In this document: positions 24,140 through 35,373 of the stretch, piece after piece
How the letters are laid out: every line of letters starts with the position of its first letter
How positions within the stretch are numbered: position 1 is the first letter of the stretch
Assembly: GCF_040581485.1 (NCBI RefSeq)
Contig: NC_090131.1
Location: forward strand, 16,759,501-16,823,500
DNA length: 64,000 bases
Reading direction: 5' to 3'
Source of the DNA: Linepithema humile
Lineage: Eukaryota > Arthropoda > Insecta > Hymenoptera > Formicidae
Notes under the pieces: generated by a model
Told to the model about the DNA's origin: nothing
The model's input: the letters and a program-made list of their open reading frames with translations, nothing else
The model's database searches: none
Position numbers and translations under genes: made by a program

Positions 24140-25440
24140 ATATAGCCGCGGGACTACAATAGAGCTCGTTGTCACCCGCTTCGTTTAAACGTAGCGAACT
24201 CGGGCTCGTGTGAATAGCTCACGCCAAAGTTTGCAATGAAAGGAAATAATCTAATAATAAAGACTCAATCATATGAGTTTTATATTTTTGTCACAACATT
24301 GTGATTCGTACTGATCGGTTTTGTTTTAGTGAAAACCTTTACAAATTGGATATATGCAAATGCACAATGTTGTCAGAAATACATATTGCGAATTAGAAAT
24401 TGTTATGCAAGATACATAATCTGATTTGTTTCGTTTTCTAACGGAAGCAGTCGTGACAGTTCTATTAAGAACAGCCCGCGAAATGTTTCGCTGGTGGTTC
24501 TATCGCTAGACGTCAAAAACGTGATATCCAGCGTTATAATTATCATAATACGAACATACGCTAATTGCGACGCAGCTTGTTTGTCTCGGAGCAACGGTGC
24601 AGCGGTTGTAGTCCGCTATATTTCACGCGTAAAAGAGCCAGAAACGAGAGAAAGAGAGAGAGAGAAGAAGACAGGAAGATGGTCGATAAGCACGCTCAAG
24701 GGTGCGATTATGTGGGAAAATAGAAATTATCTCATCTAACAGGCGCTTGGCACTCGCGCAAACGGAGCGCCAGAGATACTTGGTTCCGTTTTCCTAATCG
24801 CGGAAAATAGTTATAATTAAAAGGACCCGAAGCGCGGCGGCGAATGAGCAGCGGGAGCGCTCGCTCGCGGAAACTGCAAATATACTGGCACAATAATGCC
24901 CGTCGGCGGCCGTTCGCTCGCTCGCTCGCCATTGGCCGACGCCTAATTTCCTTTCCGTTATTCATAGGCAACGCGCTCTATCTCTGGTCTATCTGCTGCA
25001 GCTTTACGGCTAATTAGCGAGTCGATCTACTTGCATCGCGCGCGGCGAACAGACCGCGCGGCAATAATTAAGTCGACCTGGTATCGTTGCGCTCCCGATT
25101 ACTTCTATCGATGATTGCGGTTTAATATCGCCCGTTAGCGCTGCACCAATGAGTCTCACTCACGTGTTGCAATTGTGACAGGTATACACGACCTGCTTGT
25201 ACACTTGTCCACCTGTACACTTCATTTATCTTGCGTTCTTTTTTTTTTTCCTTTGCGTAAACTAGTAAATTGCATTAGCAACGTTTTACGACTCGGAATT
25301 AAAACCTCCAACGCAGTTTAAAGCTCCCGTAAGCGACTTTCGATTTCAAGATACTTTGTTCAACGAAGCAATTTTTTAACATTTGAAACTGTATCTGACG
25401 ATCATCAACGGCATCAGATAATTTTTACAAAATATTTCGC
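24140..25440. other. spacer with possible conserved noncoding segment
   Basis: The part from about 24890 to 25080 mixes TCGC repeats, an ATTGG box, a TTTACGGC stretch and TAATTA. It has the texture of enhancer DNA, but nothing in it can be assigned. The rest is AT-rich. Confidence 0.2.
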
Positions 25441-25453
25441 GTGTTTTATCTTG

Positions 25454-25496
25454 ATTACGAAAGACATCAACGTTGCGCGTTGATGTCTTTCGTAAT
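25454..25496. repeat. perfect 19-bp stem hairpin
   Basis: ATTACGAAAGACATCAACG and its exact reverse complement are separated by only TTGCG. The 43-bp foldback has no mismatches. It is too short for a standard microRNA precursor and has no T-run, so a terminator-like role is not indicated. It may be a recent palindromic insertion or replication-slippage product. Confidence 0.85.
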
Positions 25497-26650
25497 TATG
25501 CATATTGCAATTTGATGTATAATGATACTCGACACTGAACCATCTCGGAGAGAGTTAGATATAATTTTGATAATCATGCACTAGTGTGCCAACGAAACAT
25601 TAATTACGCGGAATAGCGGGCCTAGAGATAAACGGTCATTAATCGGTAATTCGCGCGCTACGCACTTGCGATGAGCGTGTGTATGTATTTAATTCAATTA
25701 ACGTGTCATCGCACGCGCCCGATATAGTCGTGCGTTCGATTACGCGCGCCGAGGATTCATGCTACGCTGGTATTGTACGAGAGAAAATCATTGGTAACGA
25801 AATGTCGCGGTCTGTTAACTCACGACAATCATCGCTGAGTCAGCGTTTTAACAAAAATCGTTGAGCCGTTGATAAAAGTGGTGTCTCATTTTGCAGCACG
25901 CTCGCTTGAGTCTTTTGCTGTCTCGTAATGTCGACGTTGTGTGACAATGTTCGATTTTTCTGACAATAATGTCGCTTATTCTTTTTTCTTATTTATGTCA
26001 AGGAATTTTATTGTCTATTATTACATCAAAATTTTGCAATGAAGGCAGATTTAATAGATTAATAATCAACATTGCAATTTCTTTTTTAGAAATATAGCTG
26101 GCAGAAATATGTTAAATACAAGTGTTCATAAAATTTATAAATCGTAAATAAAATTTGTATGTGTGCGCGTGCGCTGCATATTGTTGTGAAAAAATTTTGA
26201 TTAATATAATTCAGTTTTTCCGCGATTATTATTTACGAGAAAATTGGAGGAAGCTATTTTTCCAGTTGATACAGTTAGACATTGACACAAAAAGCTGGCA
26301 TATTGCAGTTTACAAGAACAAACAAGAAAGTCAATGACATCCACGAGTAATAATAACGGGAAAACTCGTTACGCGTAGTCGATGAGTTTAGTTTTGTTGT
26401 TGGCACATCGCAGCCGTGCAATAATAGCGTGCGGTTTGATTTTGACAGAGACACCTGAGTGATAAAAGTTTTTGTGCCGGCCGGCCGGCGGTGCGGGGAT
26501 ATCGTTGCAGAAAATTGCCATTCGATTGCGCATTGCCTCGTAATATTGTAATCTTACGCGGGACAAAGAAACCCTCGCGTGTCGTGGACGATCGAGATTG
26601 GACGTTAGTCGTAACGGTTATCTGGGTTATCTCACCTGCTGTTTATCCAG

Positions 26651-26715
26651 GCGATTTCGACATAGGAAACCTGATGGACGTCGGCGGTATTTTGAACGCT
26701 TTACTCACGAAATAA
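26651..26715 (+). CDS. candidate terminal exon after strong acceptor
   Basis: TCTCACCTGCTGTTTATCCAG is a textbook pyrimidine tract and acceptor ending at 26650. From there a phase-2 frame reads DFDIGNLMDVGGILNALLTK and stops at TAA 26713-26715. An AATAAA hexamer overlaps the stop, so a cleavage signal is close by. The peptide is a plausible acidic and hydrophobic C-terminus, but I cannot assign it to a family. The frame is also open upstream of the acceptor to about 26491, so an unspliced reading is possible. A minus-strand alternative also exists, with a CAG|GTGAGA donor at 26632, but it has a stop close by. Confidence 0.22.
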
Positions 26716-27223
26716 ATATGACAGTAATAATTTTAAAAAGTTTTGGTAAACTTGAAATTTTTGCAACTATTATTTGATTAAATGCTGCTCAATTTGATAA
26801 AAATGTCTTTCTTAATGAAAATTATTAAAATAATATTTGCTTTTGTACTTCCGAACGAAACTGAAAAATCTTTAAAGACAGCATGTACAAATCTTACTCG
26901 GTATAACTATTAAGTACAAAAAACTATTAAGCACGGTCTGGTATTGTCGGGTGCATGATATACGAAATTACATTTAATCTGGCGTTCTTTGAGACGAAGT
27001 AAAAGCGGCGAGCTACCGCGTACACACCGCAAACATCACGGAACAAAGTTATGGTCTTGATGTATACAAGCGCCGCGACGCGAGTCTGGAGAGATGTCTA
27101 TTCGTCGTGATGTTTACCGCGAAGAAATTTGAAAGAGAAAAACGATAGACGACTCTCAGTAAAGTACGGCATCACGAGGCAGTGTTCCACTAGCTTTCGC
27201 ATGATTTATGTTTCAATCATAGT

Positions 27224-27256
27224 TGACAAAGCCCCATAGTCATTTATGTCCAGTAC
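27224..27256. repeat. left direct repeat flanking transposon
   Basis: This 33-bp block is identical to 27855-27887. Its last base is the first base of the element terminus and the partner's first two bases are the element's last two. The duplicated target proper is therefore 30 bp (27226-27255 and 27857-27886). Confidence 0.9.
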
Positions 27257-27856
27257 AGTGGCGCACTCAGGATATTTTTTCAAGGGGGGATTTAAAATTC
27301 ACACACACAAAATGAAACAGTATGACCAAAAGTCAGGATAATTTTATATTGCACACTAAAAAATATAAAAATGTTACATCGTTTAATAAAAAATACAATT
27401 TATTTTTATAGTAACATAATTATAAATTGATATCGAGTTTTCTTGGTTTTTCTTAAATAGTCAGATTAACTGGATTGCTTAAATAATCAGAAAATTTGTC
27501 TATATATATATATATATACATATGGCTGCTAGATGTTTCTTTAGTGAAACTTATTTAAATTCTTTTACAATATGAATATCTAAAGTAGATATTATATACG
27601 TTCGAACAGCAGTATAGCTGGAAAAGCTATCATAATTATTTGTGTGCAAGGATATTGGCGTGAATTTTGAATTATTAAAATTGTGACTATAGTTAATAAC
27701 AGACAAAAAATACAAATGTTTGAACGCATTTTATTTAACTACAGATTTTTTACTTTTTGCTGTTAAGTTAATAAAAAAATAAGGTATATTATTTAATTAA
27801 ATTTCGGGGAGGGGGGGGGTTAACCCTCCTCCTCCCTCCCCATGAATGCGCTACTG
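27256..27856. mobile_element. 601-bp non-autonomous TIR transposon with 30-bp flanking repeats
   Basis: The ends are inverted repeats: CAGTGGCGCACTC on the left, and on the right GAATGCGCTACTG, whose complement reads CAGTAGCGCATTC, 11 of 13 matching. The CAGTG start and G-rich subterminal runs resemble hAT-type elements. The interior is AT-rich with a TA tract at 27500-27518 and no frame of useful length, so it encodes no transposase. The expected 8-bp duplication is absent. Instead a perfect 30-bp direct repeat abuts both ends. Confidence 0.75.
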
Positions 27857-27887
27857 ACAAAGCCCCATAGTCATTTATGTCCAGTAC
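27855..27887. repeat. right direct repeat flanking transposon
   Basis: Exact partner of 27224-27256. The perfect identity of both copies implies a recent event. Confidence 0.9.
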
Positions 27888-28953
27888 CTTTGACTTAGTA
27901 TAATAGTTTTTAGTCAGATGCGTGTAATATGTAAAATGGTTCCCATTTATTTTTGCTCCTTTATTTTTCGAAACTTCTATTCTTGTTCTCTGTTGTTTAT
28001 TTCGAGCTCGACATTCAACTTATACCTACTTTTTTTCTGCGTCTCCTTTTTCACGCTTAATGTATCAGGTAGCTAGAAAACTTGGACTTGACTTTTCTTA
28101 TCTGGCTTTTCGTAATATATTTCGACTTTTCTAAATAAAGGCCTGAAAATATTAGGAAGGATATTGTATACGTTTTTCAATAAAAAATATAGTATAAAGA
28201 AAAAATTGAGGAGAAAAAATTGGAAAATAAATATCTAATGATAATTTCGCGGCGAATGTAAATTTACATGAAAATAATGAATACTTGTATTACAATGAGA
28301 GCAGAATATCTCAAGTTGCGACGAGAGTACTACTTTTGCGGCTGAACAAGATCGTTGCTCTCCGCTCGATCCATCATTCGCGATATGACGCGAGTGCGTA
28401 CGAGCTGCAATCATCAAACCAGATAGAAAATATCATTCGAGACACGCCTAGACATCTCTCTTCTTCTTTCTCCGTCGTTGCACTCCAGATAAATAATCGC
28501 GCGTCATTATGCAAACGCCGTACGAAGCTATCATCGACGCGAGCACAATGAAGCTAATGACACGAGATAGCTAATGATCCTAACCGCCGACGTCGGTGCG
28601 AGCGATCAGAGGGATCGGGTAAGGTTACGGTGTCATGGTCAATCGTGTTTGTATTACCAACGGATCAGAGAAGACGGGGCCCCTCTCGTCGCTTCTACGT
28701 CGAGAAAACGAACGTTGTATCTCTCGGGAGAGCGTTGCGGCTGTTGCGCGCGGCGGTTACCGCAGCGCGAGAGTCGGACAACCTGTAATCTCGGAATTAA
28801 CTCTTTCCTCGCTCGCTCGCTCTGTCTCCGGACGATGAGCCGGCAGGAGACAGCGGCGATCGGTGCAGAGGGAGAGCAAGCAAGGCCAAGTTTAGATCAT
28901 CGACGACGACGTCGGTCCCGCGAGCAAACTTCACTCTCCAAGCGATAGCGCGT

Positions 28954-28981
28954 TCGCTCGCTCGCTCGCTCGCTCGCTCGT
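28954..28981. repeat. CTCG tetranucleotide repeat
   Basis: Seven tandem copies in a CpG-rich block (28560-29350) whose frames are Arg-rich and not supported as genes. Confidence 0.9.
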
Positions 28982-29433
28982 TGCTTCGCGAGAATCCTAA
29001 TGAATGGGAGGCATTCCTTTCGTAATCTCACCTCTAATTGCACGTCGCGTAACGGCCTTTTCGATCGATCGTTAAAGTGCCACGCTCAAGGATCCCCGGC
29101 GAGGCTCCGCGCGCGCGCGCGTATCTGGATCTCTCGGTCTCTATTTCTCTCTCTATCGCGCGCACTCGCCTGCGGGCTCTATGATTAACGATGCTAATGG
29201 CACCAAGCCGCGGCGTGCGCGCGGAGACAATGCGTCTCGCACGATGCAACGTGCGACGCGATATCGGAAAGTCGCCGCGCGAACGGTGATCGATCTAACC
29301 GCTGATAGCGCGCGGCGACTGCGATTGCCGGCGATTAAGGAGCCGTAATGGCCCTGCATTATGCATGTCTCAACGGGGAAAATTGTACCGATTACCGATC
29401 GAAGGATATGTAATTTTTTAATTAAGACACCAG

Positions 29434-29437
<4 letters not shown>

Positions 29438-29484
<47 letters not shown>

Positions 29485-29490
29485 AGAGAC
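29438..29490. repeat. GA microsatellite
   Basis: A 53-bp GA tract with AAAG interruptions at the 3' end. It is one of the few purine tracts on the plus strand. Confidence 0.9.
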
Positions 29491-30592
29491 ACACATCCGT
29501 GTTTTTGTCGCGCACTGTCCTCCGTCGGAGATGCGATCACATTATCGTTCGCAGGTGAACTATTACCGCGCATATATTATTTACCTCCCGCATCGTGAGA
29601 CTGTCAGGGATACAACAATTCGCGTCATGTACGTTTCGCGGAATCACTCGCTCGCTCATTGTATCTCTCGATCACGCTTGCACCCGCCCGCACTTCGCTT
29701 TTACAACGATATCGCTGTTTCGCTGTGTAAGAGTTATTCTTTCTCGGAATAACAGTTAGAAGCATCAGTGTTAGAAGCGTCGTGCTCAAATAATACAGGT
29801 CTCCGAGATGATCTTAAAACAATACGTGGCGTGACGTTGAGATAACATTGCGGTCGGCGTGCACGCCCGATGCACGCGTGCGTGTCGCGTACACGCAGCG
29901 TCGAAATGTAAGCACAGCCACGTGTTACGAGGCAACACGTGTCGCGCGGTGCCAGCGAAAATAAATCATGCGCCTCGGGGACGAAGGAGAGCTTCCAAGA
30001 TAGGACAAAAGATTGCCGCTGAAAGAAATCTGAGAATAAGGTCGAAGTTTGGGAACCCTTGTCAGCTGGTTTTGTGTTGTCTCGTGCCGTTCAAGGACAA
30101 AATGAAAGAAAAGATGGAAATAGGTTTGGGGAAAAGAATATAGAAAAGGATTGCAGTTTTACGCAGAGAGTTTCTGTTTTTGGGGGAAAGCGGGAAATTG
30201 CCTGTGTGGAAATTATACGTGGAAAGAACAGGGAAAATATATAAACATAATGTAATAAGTTATAAATAGAGTTGTTGTTTTAAATATATTATTATACAAT
30301 TAAATTTTTATCGAATTTGGAAATTAATATTCCAAAGTAAGCAATAAAAATGCGAGCAAAGTATACATGACGAAAGGATTGCAATTCAGTTCGCGTTTCT
30401 ATACTTTGAATGTGAGTTTACGCCTCTCGAAAGGAAACTTGAGAGAGAAGTCTTAAACTTGCGCCCCGTTGAGACACCATTAACGTTGGCAGCCGGTCGT
30501 TTTATGGACAACTTTGTAAAGCGCATTAAAAAATTGATCGTTAGGCGTTCTAACGGCCGCTTAACAGGCACAACTCTTTCTCCCTTTTCTTG

Positions 30593-30974
30593 TAAATCGA
30601 TCCCTGTCAAAGAAGTGACTGACAAAAGAAAAGTTGTCGTACTAGCGCGCTACAAAGAACATACTTGTAAATTTCTACGGGCGCGTTAATGTACTTTTTA
30701 CGTTCGTAACTAGAAGGTCTTCGCGTTTATGTCTTCGTCATACGACACTCGTTCTAACATCGCTCGGCGAGACGCAACCTTCCGTTGTAATAATGTTGCA
30801 CGCGGGAAATAAAAAGAGAATTCCATAAATCGATGCCTGTCGAGTGGATGGCTTACAAAGAAATAACGTTCTACAAAGATATATCATCGTCTGTATATTT
30901 GTAAATTTCTACGACCGCGTTAATACACTTTTTATGCTCGTCACGTTCCGACGAAAGTTCTTTGGTTTATGGTC
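30593..30974. repeat. diverged spaced tandem duplication
   Basis: Two related units lie at about 30593-30732 and 30827-30974. Their best core (30665-30707 and 30899-30941) matches 37 of 43 bases and reads TTGTAAATTTCTACG then CGCGTTAAT. A second shared patch is TAAATCGAT-CCTGTC at each unit start. The period is 234 bp. No open frame follows both units. Confidence 0.7.
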
Positions 30975-31340
30975 GCGCGTTTAAATAGCCCGGACGAGCC
31001 ATAACATTTCGTTACGTGTTAAAAATGAGTTTTTAGTGCGAAAGTTTGTGTACATAGATTGAAACAATTTTCATCGAATAATTAAATATCATAAAAAAAC
31101 GATATATCGCGAAAAAGTCCTTCTTTATTCTCTCGAGAATATTCTTCTGAAGTAACTCTGAAGTAACCGGAGTTTCTCGGATGCGTAACGAGAATAATAG
31201 AAAGACCTGTATTTAATTTTGCGAGAAACCGCAAACGGATAAACGGAATTAAGTACGGTAGATTGAATTGAGCGGGGCGGAATAAAAGCGACGCATCATT
31301 CAAAAGCGACATCAGTCAGAAAGTCGTCGCAAAAGGCGAT

Positions 31341-31392
31341 ATGCAGCCTTTTGTGGAAATCGCATTGATACACTCGGCGGATCCTCGCGAAG
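31341..31392 (+). CDS. short candidate first exon with GAAG|GTGAGG donor
   Basis: An ATG at 31341 opens a frame reading MQPFVEIALIHSADPRE and reaches GCGAAG|GTGAGG, a strong donor at 31393, in phase 1. In-frame residues upstream (SDASFKSDISQKVVAKGD) are equally protein-like and open to a stop near 31269, so the exon could be internal and longer. A different 76-codon ATG frame on the minus strand (31082-31312) abuts it. No family is recognised. Confidence 0.18.
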
Positions 31393-31399
31393 GTGAGGC

Positions 31400-32170
31400 G
31401 ATACTTGCGCGATGACTGTTTCTCATTCTCACGGAAGAAGAAAGACTCATCGTCGGCTTTGGCGCGCAGGTGGTTGTTGCATCGTTTTCCAAAAGTGTAA
31501 CTGATGACGTCCGCATCGGGGATTTGTTTGATGAATCAGATATAATTGCGCAATGCAACGTGTCGCTTTTATGGATAATAACTTTCTTACGTGGAAAATA
31601 AAGACTCTCATTGTTGCGGAAATTGCCGTAATTCTTCGTAATAACGTTAATGCAATTTTAATCCTAATCCAAGGCTCTTGACGGAAGATGAGAAGTCGAT
31701 AATCTATAATGGAGCTTGCGTAGCATTCGCCAAAACAAATACGGAGCACTGCCTAACATGACAGAGAATTAGCGCGACTGTGCACACTGAATCATCCTAA
31801 CATCTCTGCTAATTGCAAATCGATTGGTAATAGCACACCGATGCGAATGTTTGTCGAGGAGACAAGATCAACGGAGCATTACCGGCGTCTATCATGCTGC
31901 ATCTTCAATCACATTACAGATTATCTACAAATTAATTAATATATTACGTAATCTATGAGGTACAAACATTCTCCTCCATCCACTGTTCAATTCTGACTAT
32001 GCGTACGATATTTTTGCTTAATAAAAAGTAATGAATCGTGCTTAATTCAAAGATGATTAATTAAAACATAGTTTTTAATAAAAGATGCATAAAATTCATC
32101 TGCGAGAGAACGCGAGAGAACGCGAGTCTTTATAACGCGCATTAGCTAAACGATTATTGCCGAGTTATGC
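31400..32170. other. spacer, nothing recognised
   Basis: Mixed to AT-rich sequence. It contains a short tandem GCGAGAGAAC pair near 32102-32122 and no supported gene. Confidence 0.35.
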
Positions 32171-32182
32171 TGAGTGAGTGAG

Positions 32183-32521
32183 ATGTTGAAACTCTCAATT
32201 TACCGATCGTATACTCCGGAATTAGCTAAAGGACGTATATCGGATCGCAATTACCGCCGTCTCCACGGTCTCCCTACTGATTACAAATCGACTTATTACG
32301 GCGCACATATGTGCGCGGAGGCGATGTTTGTCGCCGAGTCTCGGGTGCCTCCGAGGATTACCCACTATGTATCACGGAGTGTACCAGTTTTGATAACAGG
32401 TCTTGAGGCGCGACGATCGGGCGCGGGTGTTGCGGACGCGTTCGCCAATCCGGGAGCAGTAAGGCAGTGGACCAAGGTAATCTTGAAGCGTCCCAGCGGT
32501 TATCCATGGTGTTTGGTGTGA
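32183..32521 (+). CDS. 112-codon ATG frame of balanced composition
   Basis: From the ATG at 32183 the frame runs to a TGA at 32519-32521. Composition is balanced, unlike the Arg/Ser/Leu-rich shadows nearby: examples are YTPELAKGRISDRNYRRL and YYGAHMCAEAMFVAESR. A possible donor, ACCAAG|GTAATC, lies near 32477 and would shorten it by about 14 codons. No signal peptide, repeat or known motif is seen. Frames of this length are expected a few times by chance in 64 kb. Confidence 0.15.
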   Translation: MLKLSIYRSYTPELAKGRISDRNYRRLHGLPTDYKSTYYGAHMCAEAMFVAESRVPPRITHYVSRSVPVLITGLEARRSGAGVADAFANPGAVRQWTKVILKRPSGYPWCLV

Positions 32522-32788
32522 TCTATGTAGTCACGTATCTGGATCAATATCCAGCGTGCATGTTCGCGCACCAGCCGGCGGGGAGGCATACATCGCCCTT
32601 CGATTCACCTCACTCTCCCTTTCTCTCCCCCTCTTCGCCCCTTTGCTTCCTCCATCCGTTCCTCGACCCTCTTCCCCACCGTCGCCGTTCACGAATATAC
32701 ACACAGCGTACTACGTGTCTAATTAGCGAAGCAAACAGTGTAGTTTCTAGATACCGAATGGTAAGTACACAGCCGGGTGGTCGGGCGC

Positions 32789-32804
32789 GGGGGGGGGGGG
32801 GGGG
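32789..32804. repeat. 16-base poly(G) run
   Basis: A G16 tract 28 bp downstream of a consensus plus-strand donor (ATG|GTAAGTAC at 32761). G-runs in this position can enhance splicing or form a quadruplex. An 11-G run occurs at 20111-20121. Confidence 0.9.
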
Positions 32805-32881
32805 AGGCAGAGACCCGGCGAATCGCATTGTCTCGTGTCGATCCGGGCGCGCATCATGGTCGCACTTTGAAGGTTACTTAC

Positions 32882-32995
32882 TATCGATGCTTGCAACATA
32901 CTCCTGACATCGGCCTGACACCCCTCGTCGTAATTTCCGACTGAACTTGCCAGTCGTTGCTTAAACATTAAACTAATCGGATCAAGGCGCTGCAT
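32882..32995 (-). CDS. candidate first coding exon with GTAAGTAA donor
   Basis: On the minus strand an ATG at 32993-32995 opens 38 codons that end exactly at ATA|GTAAGTAAC, a consensus donor, in phase 0. The peptide begins MQRLDPISLMFKQRLASSVG and continues NYDEGCQADVRSMLQASI, a well-mixed sequence with no low complexity. The frame extends upstream for about 20 further codons before a stop. There is no recognised domain. On the other strand a consensus donor sits at 32761, so the locus has splice signals in both directions. Confidence 0.24.
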
Positions 32996-33290
32996 CTGGA
33001 GGCCGCTTTTTCTGAGCGTCGACGATAATCGACGAGCGCAGCGGCGACCTTGAATTTATTATTGTATTTTTTACGACACCGTGAGCATCCGAGGTAGATA
33101 CCGAGTAACGATCGTGGATGTAGAACGTCGTCGTTAATGTCACGAAATCTATTTATGTAACGAAGCGACTGGCACTCTCTCGTACTTCGCATTCGACTGG
33201 ATTAATCTGGAGATGATATCTCTAATAAGAGTGTAGCGCGCGTAAAACTGATCACGTCCGGGGCCGCGTTTCGACACCGGACCATCTCAG

Positions 33291-33527
33291 CGGGCGAATA
33301 ACGGTAGCGTCCGAGATAAAGCGGACGATGAAGAGGATGACGACGGCAGCGACGATGACAACGATGATGATGCAGGGCCCTCGAGTACGCAGCTGGCCGC
33401 ACCGCCGCCGCCGCCGTCGCTGCCGTCGCCGCCGCCGTGCATTATCCCATCGTGCAATACCTATCTCATCCAAGGCCAGTTGTACTACAGCTACGCGCGC
33501 TACATTGCATATTGCAGCGGAAAATAA
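33291..33527 (+). CDS. acidic, proline-rich candidate terminal exon
   Basis: After ACCATCTCAG, an acceptor-like site ending at 33290, the frame is open for 78 codons to TAA 33525-33527 and has no ATG. In order it shows RANNGSVRDKADDEE, a 17-residue D/E/G/S/N acidic run, AGPSSTQLAA, two proline runs (PPPPP and PPP), and a tail, CIIPSCNTYLIQGQLYYSY. The acidic and proline parts derive from GAT/GAC and CCG triplet repeats, so their openness is partly automatic. The tail is not repetitive and is the best argument for coding. The opposite strand is also open, with an Ile/Val-rich run. Confidence 0.18.
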   Translation, partial: RANNGSVRDKADDEEDDDGSDDDNDDDAGPSSTQLAAPPPPPSLPSPPPCIIPSCNTYLIQGQLYYSYARYIAYCSGK

Positions 33528-33539
33528 ATCGTTGCGCAA

Positions 33540-35080
33540 CACCGCAAGGCGCGATAGAACGCGAGGGTGCTACTCGCTCGCAGTGGCATAAAATTATTGC
33601 CTCGTTTATTCCAGGCAATGATCTCATTGCCGGCTCCGCGTTGATATCGGGACATCGATTACCGCGGCGACGGTGGAAATCGACGTTGCGCGTTTCGAGG
33701 GGGAAAAAATCCGTTTTATTATCTTTAAATGAACTTTGAATAATATCTGCCTCACATCGAGCACACGCACTCGCGCTGGACGGGATTTATTCCTTGATTT
33801 CCTTGAGCCCTGATATAAATGCGAATAACAATAATCATTATAAACAAACGCCCTCGCGCGTACATCGCCGCGGTTTAATTTAATTTACGTCGCATTACAA
33901 TCAGCGGGAGGATATAAATGTTAAGCGATTCTACAATCAAATAAATATCGCGAAATACGATACGGTGTCCTCGTGGAATTGTCAACGCGATAATTTCCGT
34001 AATTTTCATAAACACACCTCGGTGTACTTTGTCTCGCTATTATGCGAGAAGCGCCGCTGTAAATGTTGCGAACGCTTTATCAGGCCAATAGCGATTCATT
34101 TTCCTCCACGTCACGCGTGAGGCGCGCGATGAGGTCCGATCGTCAATGTATCCACTTGAAAATATATAAAAAGCTCGTTAAACTGAGACGCGTGTATACG
34201 ACGCCTCCTGCGGGGTACGCGTCCGTGCGCGGACTTGGGACCCTTAAATTCGGAGTTGAGGGATACGACGAAAAAGAGAAAAAAAAGAGAGAGAGAAAGA
34301 GAGAGGAGGCATCAGTGAGAGTCAGGTATAAATACACCAAAGAAGCGGGGTCCCTCTCGGGCCAGAACCCTAGCAATAAAAAGGAGGAGGGAAGCGGGGA
34401 GTATTGAGGAAGAAAATAAGACGAAACAAAGTATATATCGGAGAACCGGCTCATCAGCTGGTCGAACTGGTCTGTTGTGTTGTCGTCCTCCTTCCGCTCG
34501 CTCGCGAAGCTCGGCTCCGTCTCCCTTCGTCACGAAAGATTGTTACTGCCCTGAATTTTATTCGGAATACGAACGACTAGCTTCGAGTATCGCTGGGGTA
34601 TCGAGTTCATATCTGATAAATGGCCACTGAGAGAGAGAATATATTAAATTCTCTATATTCCGGTGCCGAGAAAAATTATTTTCTCTGACCTCAAACTTCT
34701 ATAAATTTAATTTGTTTTAGGTGCAACGATTGTTAAAAATAACATTTTGATTAACTGAAATTTTATAAGATTTATCATGACACAAATATGCATATTTATT
34801 ATAATTGTGTTATCATATAAATTATATGTTTAAATAATGAACAAATAAATGTGCTCATTAGTTAGGAGATTGTATAACAATTTGTTCCATCCGCTATTGC
34901 TTTCGTCTAGATTGCTCTGCATCAGCTCCATCGAAAAACCGATAAATATCGGAAACTCGAAATTAATTACGCGTACGAAACGTTTCGAAATAGAAATAAT
35001 TAAATAACGTGTAATAGTAAAGTTATCATATAATTTATATATTACATGTAATTTATTCTAACTAATACATATATTTTAAT
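33540..35080. other. spacer, GA-rich patch then AT-rich
   Basis: Mixed to 34060, then a GA-rich patch at 34262-34400, then strongly AT-rich from 34600 to 35080 leading into the microexon candidate. Frames in the GA-rich patch are Lys/Glu/Arg or Ser/Leu-rich shadows. Confidence 0.4.
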
Positions 35081-35088
35081 GTTTCCAG

Positions 35089-35118
35089 GTGAAGGCGTAC
35101 TTAACTGGGATACGATCG
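35089..35118 (+). CDS. 30-bp microexon candidate
   Basis: AATGTTTCCAG precedes and GTGAGTGATTTT follows a 30-bp segment that is richer in GC than its AT-rich flanks. A branch-point-like CTAACTAAT lies about 30 bp upstream. Two frames are open: VKAYLTGIRS in phase 0, and EGVLNWDTI when the exon starts with two bases of a split codon. The third has a stop. The second frame joins the next acceptor at 35465 to give DRIVKA and a stop. Length divisible by three fits a skippable neural or muscle-type microexon. No gene is recognised and no upstream exon is identified. Confidence 0.2.
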
Positions 35119-35373
35119 GTGAGTGATTTTACTTACTATATTTTCTTTATTATATTGATGTAATGTTTTTTATTTACTAATGCTTTTCAAATAATTGCTG
35201 TGCTTTGATAATCTATAAATTACATTTTTACAAATGTTTATTTTAATAGCAAAAAATTTCAAATTTTGCATGTAGAAAAAGAATTTTGTTGTGTAAAAGC
35301 ATAAATTGGAAAAAATTGGTTTTAAAATTTTAAACATATAAATTTATAGAATATAGTATTAAATATACTTTCA

